Positions 50,507-60,857 of a stretch of DNA of 64,000 bases are shown in pieces. The stretch spans positions 124,001 through 188,000 of the forward strand of contig JARGSG010000085.1 of NCBI GenBank assembly GCA_030374805.1, written 5' to 3'. The DNA is from Gracilaria gracilis (Eukaryota; Rhodophyta; Florideophyceae; Gracilariales; Gracilariaceae). The notes under the pieces are model-generated. The model saw only the letters and a list, made by a program, of their open reading frames with translations. It was not told the origin of the DNA and ran no database searches. Position 1 is the first letter of the stretch, and the number at the start of each line of letters is the position of its first letter. A program made the position numbers and the translations under genes.

Positions 50507-52980
50507 GAACTCCAAATACAGGACGCACCCCGCATCAACTACGAGAATACCAAATGCTTGCGGTGAGAGGAGTTGTTCGCGGATTATGAAGTAGAGTATA
50601 GCTGGAGTACATTGGCAAATCCTATTATAGTAATCAATTAGAACGTGTAGTAAATTAGCTACATGTAAAACAACACCCTAAACCTCGATAATGAAGTGAC
50701 ACTTATTGCTTTCCAACTTCGCCGTTGAGCACGAATTAGAAACAAAACACTTTAGCTCAAGTGCAAGATGGAAGTACGTAGATACAAAAAAGGTAGTGAA
50801 GGGCATCGAACTGGAAATTTCTCTAAGGAGGATGCCATGCACACGCATAGGTGTATTATTTGTACTCATCTTGCCAAACGTCCCAAGGTCCAGTTTTGAT
50901 GCCTTCAACCTGTGCGAAGAGTCCAAAATCTTCTCATATAGAGACTAAACTCTTTCATCAGTAATGAGGTATAGACACCTCATCAAAATTGCTAAGTACC
51001 GCAAATGGCGTGGCTCTACATTGGAGTGATGACCGTGTTGATCAAACATAATTACCTACTTTCGTGGCGCTCAAAATGTAACCACTGTTTGTGTGTCTAG
51101 TTCCAAACTATTGTCGAATACTCGCGAATGTACTAGGCTTGCTTCATTTTCTCTCTTTCTTGCATTTCGTTAGTTTTTTTTGTCCTCTTTTTGGATTTGT
51201 CTTTTTCCCATGTTTTTAGTGGTGCGTTCTCAACACTCCGTCATTACCGCGTTACTCTCGGTTGAGGACTCATTTCGTGACCGTGTTTAATCGTGAGTAC
51301 ATACAACTACAGTCTGCCCACAAAACGTCGACGGCTGTCGTAATGGCTGCACGCCGGATTTACACCCGGCTTAGCCGCTTCATACTCGGAGTGCTTCATT
51401 TGCTGTGCTATCTAATCAAAAAGGAGAACGTGAACGTATTTCTGTTTTTGTGCCTTTTTCCTAAACACGTTGCTTTACAAATATATACCTGGGTTCTCCA
51501 TTGCTTTTTTTCGTTAGAGCTTTTTGATGAATTTTTATCTTTAATAAAACGTTACAGTATCTTTTGTAGAAACCGGAATGTTCCGAGCAATTAATGGCAA
51601 AACTATACAAAAAAGCAGAAAAATTTGTTAAAACCAATACAATTCATGCTTTTTCTGTCGGTTTCTTCTTTATTTCAAACTGCAAATAGTAAAATATAAG
51701 TGCTAAGAAAATCAAATTTGTCGCATACCGACAGTATTTAAAATATTTCTATTTTAAAATACAGAAAAATATTTTCTTTACTGAACAAAAATCGTCCAAT
51801 TTATCTACATAATACGTAATGATTATATGACTGGAAAAAAAACATGATTTAGACATCAACAACAGTTTTATAAGTGTGGTTTTACTACTTTTGTAAATGT
51901 TTTTCTTGATATTATTATGTTTGAATATAATTTAGAATTCATAAAACCATAAACAAAAGTAACGCGCTGTAAAGTTTAAAGTAGCTAGCCTTGCTTATGT
52001 TTTAATCGCTTATCACGATTGAGGCTAAAGAATTCAAAATTGAATCAAATTCAAAACTGAAAAAAAATATTTATAAAAAAACCGTTTGAAAATATAGAGT
52101 TGATAGAAATTGTGTAAGGTGGAATCGAATCAGTTGGTTTAACGATCAAAATTGTGTGGAAGTTTTGGAGCCGCATATTGATTTGTGTCAGCTTTTGGAC
52201 CCATTTGTGCTTCAATCACAACTTGAATCACATTAGCGGCACGTGTATTGATTATTACAGCCATTTTTGATGTCTAAAATGGACTTTGTCGGAGGTTGTT
52301 TTTAATTTCGTTTGGGAGAGATTAACCATGTGCACAACTGGGTACGGTCTACGAAGCTTGTACCCATCCTTCTTTAAACACTGCTCTTTCAGTATTTTCC
52401 TTGGTTTGTTTTTGTTGTAAAATCTTTTCCTGACATCATCAGCTTTGGGCAAAATTGCGTTGTTGACGTCATTGCGTATTTAGTTACGTAGACATTTAGT
52501 AAATTCTGGGAGATGTTCTATCTACGTTTGCACAAAGCTTTGTTATTTGGTATATTGGTTTATGTCTACATCTTCTAATGGGTTTGATTATGTTATGTTT
52601 ACAGATGTGGAAAGCAGTTCAATATTGCTTTGCTGCTCTTCAAAATGATATGGGTTGAGTAAGGTATCCTCGATGTGGAAGAGAATTGTGTCAACAAGGC
52701 GATGCTTCTATTTGTAGGTGAGTGGAGTAGCCGTTGTTGAGGTTCTTACAGAGAGGCAATGAACAAAATGTGAACCTGTTATTTGTGCAGCTATTTTAAC
52801 TCATGTGGTATGGAGAATATTTGTTCTCGAAAGTTCAAAATAAGAAAGAAAGACTTTCCGTATATTTAAGGGCTTTTGCTCCAGATGGACGCGACCAGCT
52901 ATTACCGATGATCTTTGCTCCAGTTCTTTATTAGTTTTGTTCCTCAATCGCTCGCGCCCAAAAACAGATTAAGTCCGTTC
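50507..52980. other. AT-rich gene-poor stretch with a MULE remnant
   Basis: No supported gene in 2.5 kb. 51021-51410 is a diverged copy of MULE bases 8073-8480. From about 51590 to 52250 the DNA is strongly AT-rich with many T and A runs. A 65-residue minus frame at 52255-52452 (GYKLRRPYPVVHMVNLSQTK) has protein-like composition but no family. Confidence 0.5.
51021..51410 (+). mobile_element. Remnant of the Ulp1-type MULE
   Basis: Matches 8073-8480 in the same orientation: GGAGTGATGACC, TAACCACTGTTTGTGTGTCT, TATTGTCGAATACTCG, GAGGACTCATTTCGTGACCG and TTTACACCCGGCTTAGCCG all have counterparts there. No terminal repeats or coding parts of the element are seen around it. Confidence 0.65.
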
Positions 52981-53988
52981 TCAGCGGGGTTTACCGAACT
53001 CCACACTTTTATGCAGGAAGACCGCATCCTCACCTAGCAACGCATTTTCTTTTGTTAGTGAATCGCCAAATTGAGGAAGGAGGTATCTCACGTATCCTCT
53101 CGACGTGAGGAAGTCATCGATTTCCATCACAGTATCCTTTGACACTTCAATGGACATTACATTGATGATCACATGATCTAGATCAAATCCTTTCAACACC
53201 TCCAGTTCATGTCCTTCAACATCCAAGCTCAGAAAGTCTATCACCGTCAACCCATTTCTCTCCATCACGTGCTTCATCGTTGTGCATCGTTCACGAATCG
53301 TTGTCAACTCCACCCCTTGATTATCTAACCTGCCAAAGTTCTTGTATGTGCCTCCCACAATACCACCTATGTCATGATGAAGCCCGAACTGAACGTGCTG
53401 GCCGTCAACACTGCCCACACAAGTTGGAACCAAGTGGCATGATCTCTCACGATAAAGTTTCTCAAAGTATTCAGGGTTTGCTTCCACACAAATTCCTTTC
53501 CACCCCAAGCACCGATCGTAGAAGTATGTATTCGAAATGTCAATGGGTTCATTAGCGGCAATGTCGAGATAGACTCCAGGCCGTTTCAAGTGTTGGAAGT
53601 GATGCGTGTAAAAGAACTGGTCCTGGTGGTACTGAGAGAACATGCGATACGTAGTACCAGTCGAGCATTTCATTGTCTTGGCATCGCGTTCACAACCACT
53701 GAACGGAACCGGATCTTGAAGCAACGCCTTACAAAATTCGGGCAGATCGTTCCCACGCTGCCAGTCAGCACGGCTTCCGACATGCAGATGGGTAGTGTGT
53801 TCCTTCACGAACTCCTGAGGAGGCTCAAAAGCTGTACTGGAAGTAGCATGAATATTAGAGTTGTTGTAGGCCGCGATACCTAGCGCACCTACTAAGAACA
53901 CAAGTAGAAGTGGGACGAAACGCCGCCTGATAGATGGAAAACGCCGTCCGATGCCCGCCTTGGATTCAATTGTCTTCGAGTCTACCAT
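52981..53988 (-). CDS. FkbM-family methyltransferase, type II membrane protein
   Basis: A 335-residue uninterrupted protein. A basic N-terminus and one hydrophobic segment (RFVPLLLVFLVGALGIAAY, residues about 24-42) form a signal anchor, placing the rest in the Golgi or ER lumen. The lumenal domain is of the Methyltransf_21 (FkbM) type: PGVYLDIAANEPIDISNT is the S-adenosylmethionine loop, GWKGICVEANPEYFEKLY the acidic strand that binds the ribose, and VIDFLSLDVEGHELEVLKGF the conserved DVEG motif. Family members O-methylate sugars or small molecules; a lumenal enzyme in an alga could act on cell-wall polysaccharide, which is inference. The start ATG is followed by a normal signal-anchor layout, so I accept it. 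A second type II protein lies upstream on the same strand. Confidence 0.8.
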   Translation of the reverse strand: MVDSKTIESKAGIGRRFPSIRRRFVPLLLVFLVGALGIAAYNNSNIHATSSTAFEPPQEFVKEHTTHLHVGSRADWQRGNDLPEFCKALLQDPVPFSGCERDAKTMKCSTGTTYRMFSQYHQDQFFYTHHFQHLKRPGVYLDIAANEPIDISNTYFYDRCLGWKGICVEANPEYFEKLYRERSCHLVPTCVGSVDGQHVQFGLHHDIGGIVGGTYKNFGRLDNQGVELTTIRERCTTMKHVMERNGLTVIDFLSLDVEGHELEVLKGFDLDHVIINVMSIEVSKDTVMEIDDFLTSRGYVRYLLPQFGDSLTKENALLGEDAVFLHKSVEFGKPR

Positions 53989-54819
53989 CGTGTGAATGGG
54001 AAAGATAGCGGAGCTAGATTACTGCCATCGCAATGATGAGCACATATTATGGCCACAACCTTGTACACTTTTGACGGCGCCCAAGTAAATTAGTTACTAC
54101 GCTCTGAGCCTGAAGTTTCTCTGTATTCACTCACAAAGCGTTCAGTTTATACGTAGCGTAATTAAAAAGACGATATGAAGACCATGACCATATGCTACAA
54201 GGTAAGGTTATATAGTCGTTCTACTTGGTGGCGTTTTTGTACTATAAAAACTTTTTGTTGATATAATACGCTTTCCTTCATTAAATGCTAGGGTAAGGAT
54301 CAGTGTGAGAGCTAAAGTCGGGTTAATGAGGGGGTTGATGGGCAGCTTCAAATATACTCTTTTATGGCTGTAGTTATTCTGGCTGTTCTTGGAGAATATT
54401 ATTCTCTTTAACGCGAGGAATATCAGAGGCTTTGCGGGCGAATTACGATATTTGCCCCGGGCGACAATAGTCCTGGATGTCATTGATTTGTTCGGGCCAT
54501 ATGAAAGCGCTGGCCCTAAACAGTGTTGTATGATATTAGCAGCGATACTACGATTCATTGATTGAAATACTCTTTCATACTATGTAGGGCCTACAGTAGG
54601 AATTCTACTAGCAAAAATATGGGTAAAGTCATTCCTTTGATGCAAAACGGTGTCTCCTATCGATTCGATATGGTAAACTTTACACTATCGTTTTTACATT
54701 TTGGACGTCAATACACTGGATAAATACACCGTATATATCTTGTTTTAAAACGTTTTGAAGCTTCCAACTTGGAAGTTCCAAGGCATATATGTACGCCAGA
54801 GTGAAACTTCACATCAACT
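53989..54819. other. Spacer between the FkbM and fringe-like genes
   Basis: Probably the FkbM promoter and the 3' end of the fringe-like gene. The open frame at 54208-54558 (minus) is Thr/Leu/Ser-rich with no motif, and I do not support it. Confidence 0.4.
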
Positions 54820-56024
54820 TCAAACAATGTTCTCTGCGTACTGGTCGGCGTTTGCAGTTGAGTGTCGATTAGTACCGGTAACGAGCTTGTGAAGGGCCTT
54901 CATTCCCGGCATCTCACCACGATCAATGTAGTGGAAGGAAAGAGGAGCTTCATGAGCCAACTTCTGGATCACTTCGGAAGCATTCAATACCCAGCTATAC
55001 AGTCCAGCCAGGCCATGCGTCTTGATGCCTCCACGGATGTGCAAAGCGCATCCCGCAGTGATATCGGACCACCAATTTCCGTCATCTTTGGCCACGCTCG
55101 CACCGATATTCATCCATGATTTCATCCATTCCGAAAGCAAATGTTGCCCATCAGTGCTGTGATTGAGGTTGCTGTCAGCAGTGTTAACTTCCAGCTCCAC
55201 GCCCAAAATAGCCCTCTCAAGGTTCTGTTTGCTTAAGAAATCTGCACAAATGACGCAAATCCATTCAAACAACATCAAGTTAGTACTGACGCGTAATGTC
55301 CCAAGCGCTTTTCCGTAGTAGAACTAGTAGTAAGTGACGTACAGCCACCTCCCCCACAGATACCGCCACCAGCGGCCTTTGAACATTCGACCTTGGGGGC
55401 GCATCCTGGCGTTGTGTAAGCTAGAGGAAGCGATTGATCGAGCATGCCCGCGGTCATCTCAACGTTATGACGGTGAACGTAAACGTCGTCGTCGACCATG
55501 AATAGCCAGTCAAACGCTCTTCTCCTCTGATACGCGTAAAACAGTGCGCGACCCTCAATACATGTAATACCCTGCTCGTGGTCGTCCGCACACACAGTAC
55601 CGCTGGGTTGATCGGATTCATCCGTACCCTGCACAGTAATATTTCTCATGGCGTTTGCGTTGCCCGGTTTTGTCCCATCTGGAGCAGACACAACATACGG
55701 TGTGTTTCCAACGATAAGAATTCGGTCGGAGGGTACTTTTGTAAGATACGTGGTCAACGCATCCTTCACACGAGTTTCATAGTACTTCGGACATGTGCGA
55801 ATGACGAACAGAACGCGCGATGGCTCATAAGCAACAGCGTTTTTTGCACTGAAGGAGGTCGGTAGACTGAAGCGAAAGTCCCAGCCTTGTACGCGAAAAA
55901 AGGTTTTAGTGTATAAGAAGGCGATTGCCAGTGCCACGGCAATCCATAGATATGGCTTTGCTACGAAGGCTTTTCGAGCCCTCCATGGAAATACCATGAT
56001 TCCTGACTTGTTTTCACTGCGCAC
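54820..56024 (-). pseudogene. Fringe-like glycosyltransferase with a frame change
   Basis: Two minus frames, 56024-55275 and 55278-54820, overlap by four bases in different phases. The first has a signal anchor (LWIAVALAIAFLYTKTF, residues about 26-42), a GT-A type opening (VLFVIRTCPKYYETRV) and FDWLFMVDDDVYVHRHNV with the DDD metal-binding motif of fringe/beta-3-glycosyltransferases. The phase is lost in a Gly/Cys-rich stretch (CGGGGCTS) that in relatives is the CAGGAG-type loop. The second continues as LFEWICVICADFLSKQNLER and ends with SFHYIDRGEMPGMKALHKL, typical of a fringe C-terminus. GT-AG pairs near 55330 do not restore phase as far as I can see, so I call a lesion or a sequencing error. 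It would act on Golgi glycans. Confidence 0.65.
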
Positions 56025-57327
56025 CGGTTATGAATTTAGTCGGATTGGAGGCGAACTTTGCATACCCGCGAGCGCTGTTTCACCATGAGCTATTGAGCGG
56101 TGGTGTCGAAATCAGAATCGAGGAGTGGTCCGAACTGGAGGTCATGGAAATTCCATGATGGATTTAATTTATAATAAAGCTGGCACCAACTTGGTGCCGT
56201 GGCACAGTGTGCGGGCACACCCAGTGACTTGGTTTGACTATATTTCACAAATTATACCAAGTAATATTGTACACTTCGTATGAATAATAACCTTGCTGTC
56301 GACGACGACAGGTGTTGGAGAGAAGGTTCAAGTCTTCACAAAGTTACATCTCATAGCTCTTGAAGTTCAAGAGCTATGAGATGTAACTTTATCGCGTGTG
56401 GGAATGGGGGCACTATGGATATTAAAAAAAATAAGTTAAAAGCTAAAGGACTACTTTTGATGTCAAAAGCTTCGGTACATTCATACAAGATCTACAACTC
56501 ATTTTGGTGATCGCTCGTTGACCTCCATAGGAAGATTTTTATTCTGTTTTCACTGCTCGGAGATAAAGCCAAAACTGCTCTGAAGTTGATACAAGACGCT
56601 GGCTGAGTACGAAAACTGGGGCACAATCCGGTTCTCAGCACTGATAGGCTATCAGTTACGACGGATGGTTTCTCGAAATAGCCGAGGTAATCCGCATGAG
56701 GCATGAAGCCTGCGGCGGCTGTGAATGTTCAGTCTTGACGTGATCCGATAATCATCGGTACTTGACGGAAGTTTGAAGTGCTTGGACAAGCCTACGAAGC
56801 ACATGCGTCGAACGAAAGTGTACACGGTACCAACGGTAGCGTTACCTTCTACCTCAGAGGCTCTACGGAAAGAAAGCCTTCATGTCTCGCGAGGTTCCTC
56901 CCGAGACGTGCTGTCGACAGCCTGTCGTGCTTGCGCGACGTGTAACGTTGTGGTCGAAATGATTTGCGCTTGTGCCGAAAGTTGACATTTGTGGTGAGAG
57001 TTTAGGCCCTGCTGCTCATTGGCGGAACACACGAGATGAAACGTAAGCAACGTGACTAACTACTTATTCTCCACCAATCAGAGTTCACTTCGTGCCCAAG
57101 CGTTAGCGTTAGCTGTTGCTAATGGCTTCTTCGCCTCAGGCGAAGCCCCAGCCTAGAGAGTAGGAGTCGATCCTCATATACAAGGGTACGCCACACTTCT
57201 CGTCCTATACTTATTTATGGAGCTTTCATTATCCATGGCAGCTCAGAAACCACCCCCTGGTTAATCCCAGTGCTCCCCGTCTGGTGCAGGCGGTTGTGAA
57301 AGGATAGCGTCTTGCAGAATCATCGAA
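56025..57327. other. Spacer with a perfect hairpin, between divergent genes
   Basis: Holds the promoters of the fringe-like gene (leftward) and of the LtrA gene (rightward). A hairpin lies at 56340-56390 and a smaller one, TTCGCCTCAGGCGAA, near 57130. Open frames here are short and unconvincing. Confidence 0.45.
56340..56390. repeat. Hairpin: 25-bp perfect arms, 1-base loop
   Basis: AAAGTTACATCTCATAGCTC and following bases pair exactly with the right arm around a single G at 56365. Confidence 0.95.
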
Positions 57328-59151
57328 ATGAAGCCGTCGGATTCCTCCTCTCTGCCCGAGCATTCCACGCCGAGCGGTAGTGGGAGAGGCACAAGTTCCA
57401 CCTACGCGCCGCAACAACCAGTTCATCACGTTGAGGAATTCGGAGAAGTTGAGAACATTCAACATCAAGAGGTTGAATCTCATCACAGCGATGCCGCGCC
57501 GCCACCGCTGAGAGAAAGGGACCGCAAGGCAACCCGCAACCTCAAGAATAAGGCTTTTCGAACTCTCTTTGACAGTAGACATCTGCAGCAATACTTTTGG
57601 GGCGAGACGCTGTACAGAAGTCCTCATACTAGGACTGTCGGTCCGGATGAACTTTTCTTCGACTTGGTGCTTGTAGGCGGGGTTGCTGCTCTGGGACATG
57701 AACTGAGGGAGAATTTCTCCTCGTGGCGGGATGTAGAAAAGTTTTTCCTCTTGTTCAACGCAATCTACAGTAGCTGGCGGGTTATCATTATGATGTGGAA
57801 CTTTTGGGGCATGAAGAAGGATTTGTTCGAGAAGATTACCATCTATGCAGTTTTCTTTTGCTTGATTGGCATCGCATTGGGAGCACATGGCGCCTTTCAA
57901 GATGGTGTTCGTCCCTATGTCGCGATTTGTTCCTTCCTAGCTACAGCAATTCCTTGCTTCGTTTCGTACGTTTGGGCAAGTCAAGAGCGATTATTGAAGA
58001 ATCCGCAAAACCGATTCAACCAGTTAAAAGCTGTGGCTGCTGTTGGCATCATTGTCGTTTCGCCGTACTTTGCTGCTGCGTTTGTTGGATCTGAACGGGC
58101 GACCCGCATATTGTACTGGATTCCACTTGTCCTGCAATTCTTTTCTGTTCACCTCACAGGCTCGCTGTATCGGGCTCTTCATCGAAATCGCCCAGCTACA
58201 CGGTTGGCGGTCAATATTGAGCTTATGGTGGAAAAGTATGAAGTGCTAACAATGATTGTCTTAGGTGAATCTGTGATTGGAATCCTATTCGAGGCAGGCA
58301 AATTTGTAACCAGTGAGGGAGCAAGATTGGGTCGACTGTACGCTGTAGCAGCCGCAACGGCTGCAATGCTTTATGCTTTGCAGACATTGTACGTCAACGT
58401 GGATGCGCCGATTCTAAAAGGAGGACAGCATGCTATACGCCACAATGCTTATCACGGTATCGCGTGGAGTCAGTTGCATACTCTGTATCACATGGCACTA
58501 ATCCTGTTTGCAACAGGACTGGGAATATCCATACATGACGTTGTTTTGCCGCCGAAGAGTGATGCTGTTCAGCGTTGGCTTGTGCGCGCTGGGGAAACGG
58601 CAACGAAGGTGTCAGGGTTCACTTTTGAACGCAAACAGCGATGGTTGTTCTCTGTTGGATGGGGTATGTCCATGATAATCTCGACTGCGTTTGCGGCACT
58701 ACACAAGGGCGGACCACGCGCTGCGTCAAAGTCGTATCGAACTACAGCTCGCGTGACTACAGCACTTGCAGTTATGATTGGTCTTCCATTCATCGACCTT
58801 CGCGCCGACTTGTACCTTGGAGTTCACACTGCTGTACTTGTGTTTTTTGGCATCACCGAATTTATCCTTGTTCACTTTGATCGGCTTGGATTCTTCCGAT
58901 CTGAGGGTAGCAGCAAGGCCACCAGTCTAGCTGGAGAATCGTTTGAAACATTTGATTCAGATGATGAAGATATTCGCAATGCACCTACCAACCCGGAGGA
59001 TGTGAAGCTTGATCACAGCTCTGATCTTCCAGAAGAAATTTCAAGGGCCTTGAAAGAACGGATGTGCAAAGGGCATGCTTGTCCAATGGTCCAGGTACTG
59101 TCAAAGGCGAAAAAGAAACGCGAAGGAACAGGGGGCAGTACCAATGTATAA
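57328..59151 (+). CDS. LtrA family membrane protein
   Basis: A 607-residue protein of the low-temperature-requirement A family, polytopic membrane proteins of unknown transport role. Residues 1-90 are soluble, with Ser/His-rich sequence. The family opening follows: SPHTRTVGPDELFFDLVLVG, where the E-L-F-F-D-L-V block is diagnostic. About ten hydrophobic helices come after it, including FLATAIPCFVSYVWAS, AVAAVGIIVVSPYFAAAFVG and YEVLTMIVLGESVIGILFEA (the conserved LGES motif). The C-terminal 80 residues are acidic then basic and cytosolic-looking, with FDSDDEDIRNAPTNPEDV. The length exceeds bacterial LtrA (about 400) because of both tails. No intron. The ATG at 57328 has A at -3. Best known from bacteria and fungi; substrate unknown. 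Confidence 0.8.
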   Translation: MKPSDSSSLPEHSTPSGSGRGTSSTYAPQQPVHHVEEFGEVENIQHQEVESHHSDAAPPPLRERDRKATRNLKNKAFRTLFDSRHLQQYFWGETLYRSPHTRTVGPDELFFDLVLVGGVAALGHELRENFSSWRDVEKFFLLFNAIYSSWRVIIMMWNFWGMKKDLFEKITIYAVFFCLIGIALGAHGAFQDGVRPYVAICSFLATAIPCFVSYVWASQERLLKNPQNRFNQLKAVAAVGIIVVSPYFAAAFVGSERATRILYWIPLVLQFFSVHLTGSLYRALHRNRPATRLAVNIELMVEKYEVLTMIVLGESVIGILFEAGKFVTSEGARLGRLYAVAAATAAMLYALQTLYVNVDAPILKGGQHAIRHNAYHGIAWSQLHTLYHMALILFATGLGISIHDVVLPPKSDAVQRWLVRAGETATKVSGFTFERKQRWLFSVGWGMSMIISTAFAALHKGGPRAASKSYRTTARVTTALAVMIGLPFIDLRADLYLGVHTAVLVFFGITEFILVHFDRLGFFRSEGSSKATSLAGESFETFDSDDEDIRNAPTNPEDVKLDHSSDLPEEISRALKERMCKGHACPMVQVLSKAKKKREGTGGSTNV

Positions 59152-60854
59152 TGTAATATTTTCCCAATGCGTTGGAAACGTGCACGTTTTACGTCAATGA
59201 TGAAATGAAAGCCAAACCCGGTTACGAATGTTTGAACTGGCACGGCTTGATGATGAATCAAGTTGGGTCGCCGGAAAAGTTCTTCAGAGGTGCTGTTGGG
59301 AAGAAAGATGCTTCGAACCCTTACTACAATTCTTGTCCTTTCCTGTGGCTTTCCGTCTTCATCCGTCTGAAGAGATAAGAATCCTCACCCGAGATGCGAT
59401 CGGTGCGCGAACGGTCCAATTACCTGTAGACCGTTACCACGGGTAGTTTTGTTTTATAAATACGTACTGCAGGGTACTGGGATCTGCGAGATAGAGAGCT
59501 GTTTTCAAAGTGGTGGATGTACGTCTACCGAAAGACATTCATCCATTTGATGCCAAGTGGGGACGGAAGGGCTCGTCACGCCGATATTTGACTCCTTGAT
59601 GCACTGTGAAGGAGACTTTCTTCATGTTTGACTCTTGAAGCCTGAGCTTTGATTTGTAAACCATCCTCAACGACGTTAGACCTCCTTGCAAGTCATGTGC
59701 GGGCGTTTGTGAGTGGCAATGTCGGGGCAGTCCCCCAGCAAGATTACCATGGTCGAAACTCCACCCGGTGGCTGCTTCGTTGACAAGAACTCCCGCTTTG
59801 GAGTCAGCCCGCGTTGATTCTGCTCATCGCACCCATGTGCTTGCTTCGACCAATCCGTAGATGCAACAGAGCGAAGGTAAAGCACAAGGGGAGGAAAGGA
59901 AGGTGGGGACAAGGGCAAGGGTCGTGATCATCGGGCGGTGGAGGAAACAGCGGTGGAATGGCCTCCGGAGTTAAATCCTGCAATAATTGGGTATGCAGAA
60001 TATCTGGTGAGTCAGAGTATGAGGATGATCACATGGGGAAAGCCACTGAGGAAGATGAGTGGTTTGATTGGTTTTTGGTCGATGTAGTGCCGTATACCAG
60101 GGTGGACGACTGAACTTTTGAAAGTTATTTGGAGAAAGAAAAGGAGGAGGAGGAACTTGAAGAGGTGTAGTTGGAATTGACCGACGGGAGTGAGAAAGAT
60201 TTCTCAGTTTCGTTACCCAGCGTTGAAACTGAGTATGTATCTCAGCAGATGCGGAAACGTCATAAAGGGGTGATGGTGGATGAAATAGATAGATCGGTCA
60301 TCAGTGAATGCTGAAGACGAACACCGAGAGTGTTACTGTCACTTACCATGTTCCAAGTAGAATTCTATTTGTACAGTACCATCTTCTCGCGAGCGCGAAA
60401 CCAAGCGCTGCTAATAGGGGTATGCACATGTAGGTTAATATGGCGAGCATGATCATACCGGGCATGATTTTAGCTGCGATAGGCAGCGAGTTGGCTGGAC
60501 ATGACGACATTTTGGCTCTAGTTTGAAGAAGCGAAGACGGAGAAATGAAGAAATGGATGTCGAAGGCACTGTGAGCGAAAGAAGACCAAAACGCCACCAC
60601 ATAACTTCACCTGGGGACTACACAGTCAACAGGGATAGGAGGGCTAGCCTTCTTGTCATGCTGCAGGCCTACAATTCAGAGGAACACTTGTACAGTCTGC
60701 GAAACTGAAAAGGATCCACATCTTTAACCATAGATTGTAGCGTACTGGGCTAGATGTAAGCCCAAACAACGTGCGTAGGCTACAGCTCGCACACGAGTGC
60801 TTCCATACATTGTGCAAAACCACAGTTTAAAGCACAGAATAACATCATAGTGCT
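59152..60854. other. Gene-poor stretch with a decayed acidic frame
   Basis: No supported gene in 1.7 kb. From about 60030 to 60310 the plus strand reads MGKATEEDEWFDWFLVDVV, LEKEKEEEELEEV and DFSVSLPSVETEYVSQQMRK in pieces with stops, the debris of an acidic protein. A minus frame at 60343-60600 with a hydrophobic stretch (AKIMPGMIMLAILTYMCIPL) and an overlapping plus frame cannot both be real; neither has a known family. Confidence 0.4.
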
Positions 60855-60857
60855 GCA

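Noticed and set aside
54208-54558. 116-residue minus frame between the FkbM and fringe-like genes
   Set aside because: Low-complexity composition, no motif, no relation to neighbours.
60343-60708. Opposite overlapping small frames, one with a hydrophobic segment
   Set aside because: Both short, neither with a known motif; one hydrophobic stretch is not enough to call a membrane protein.
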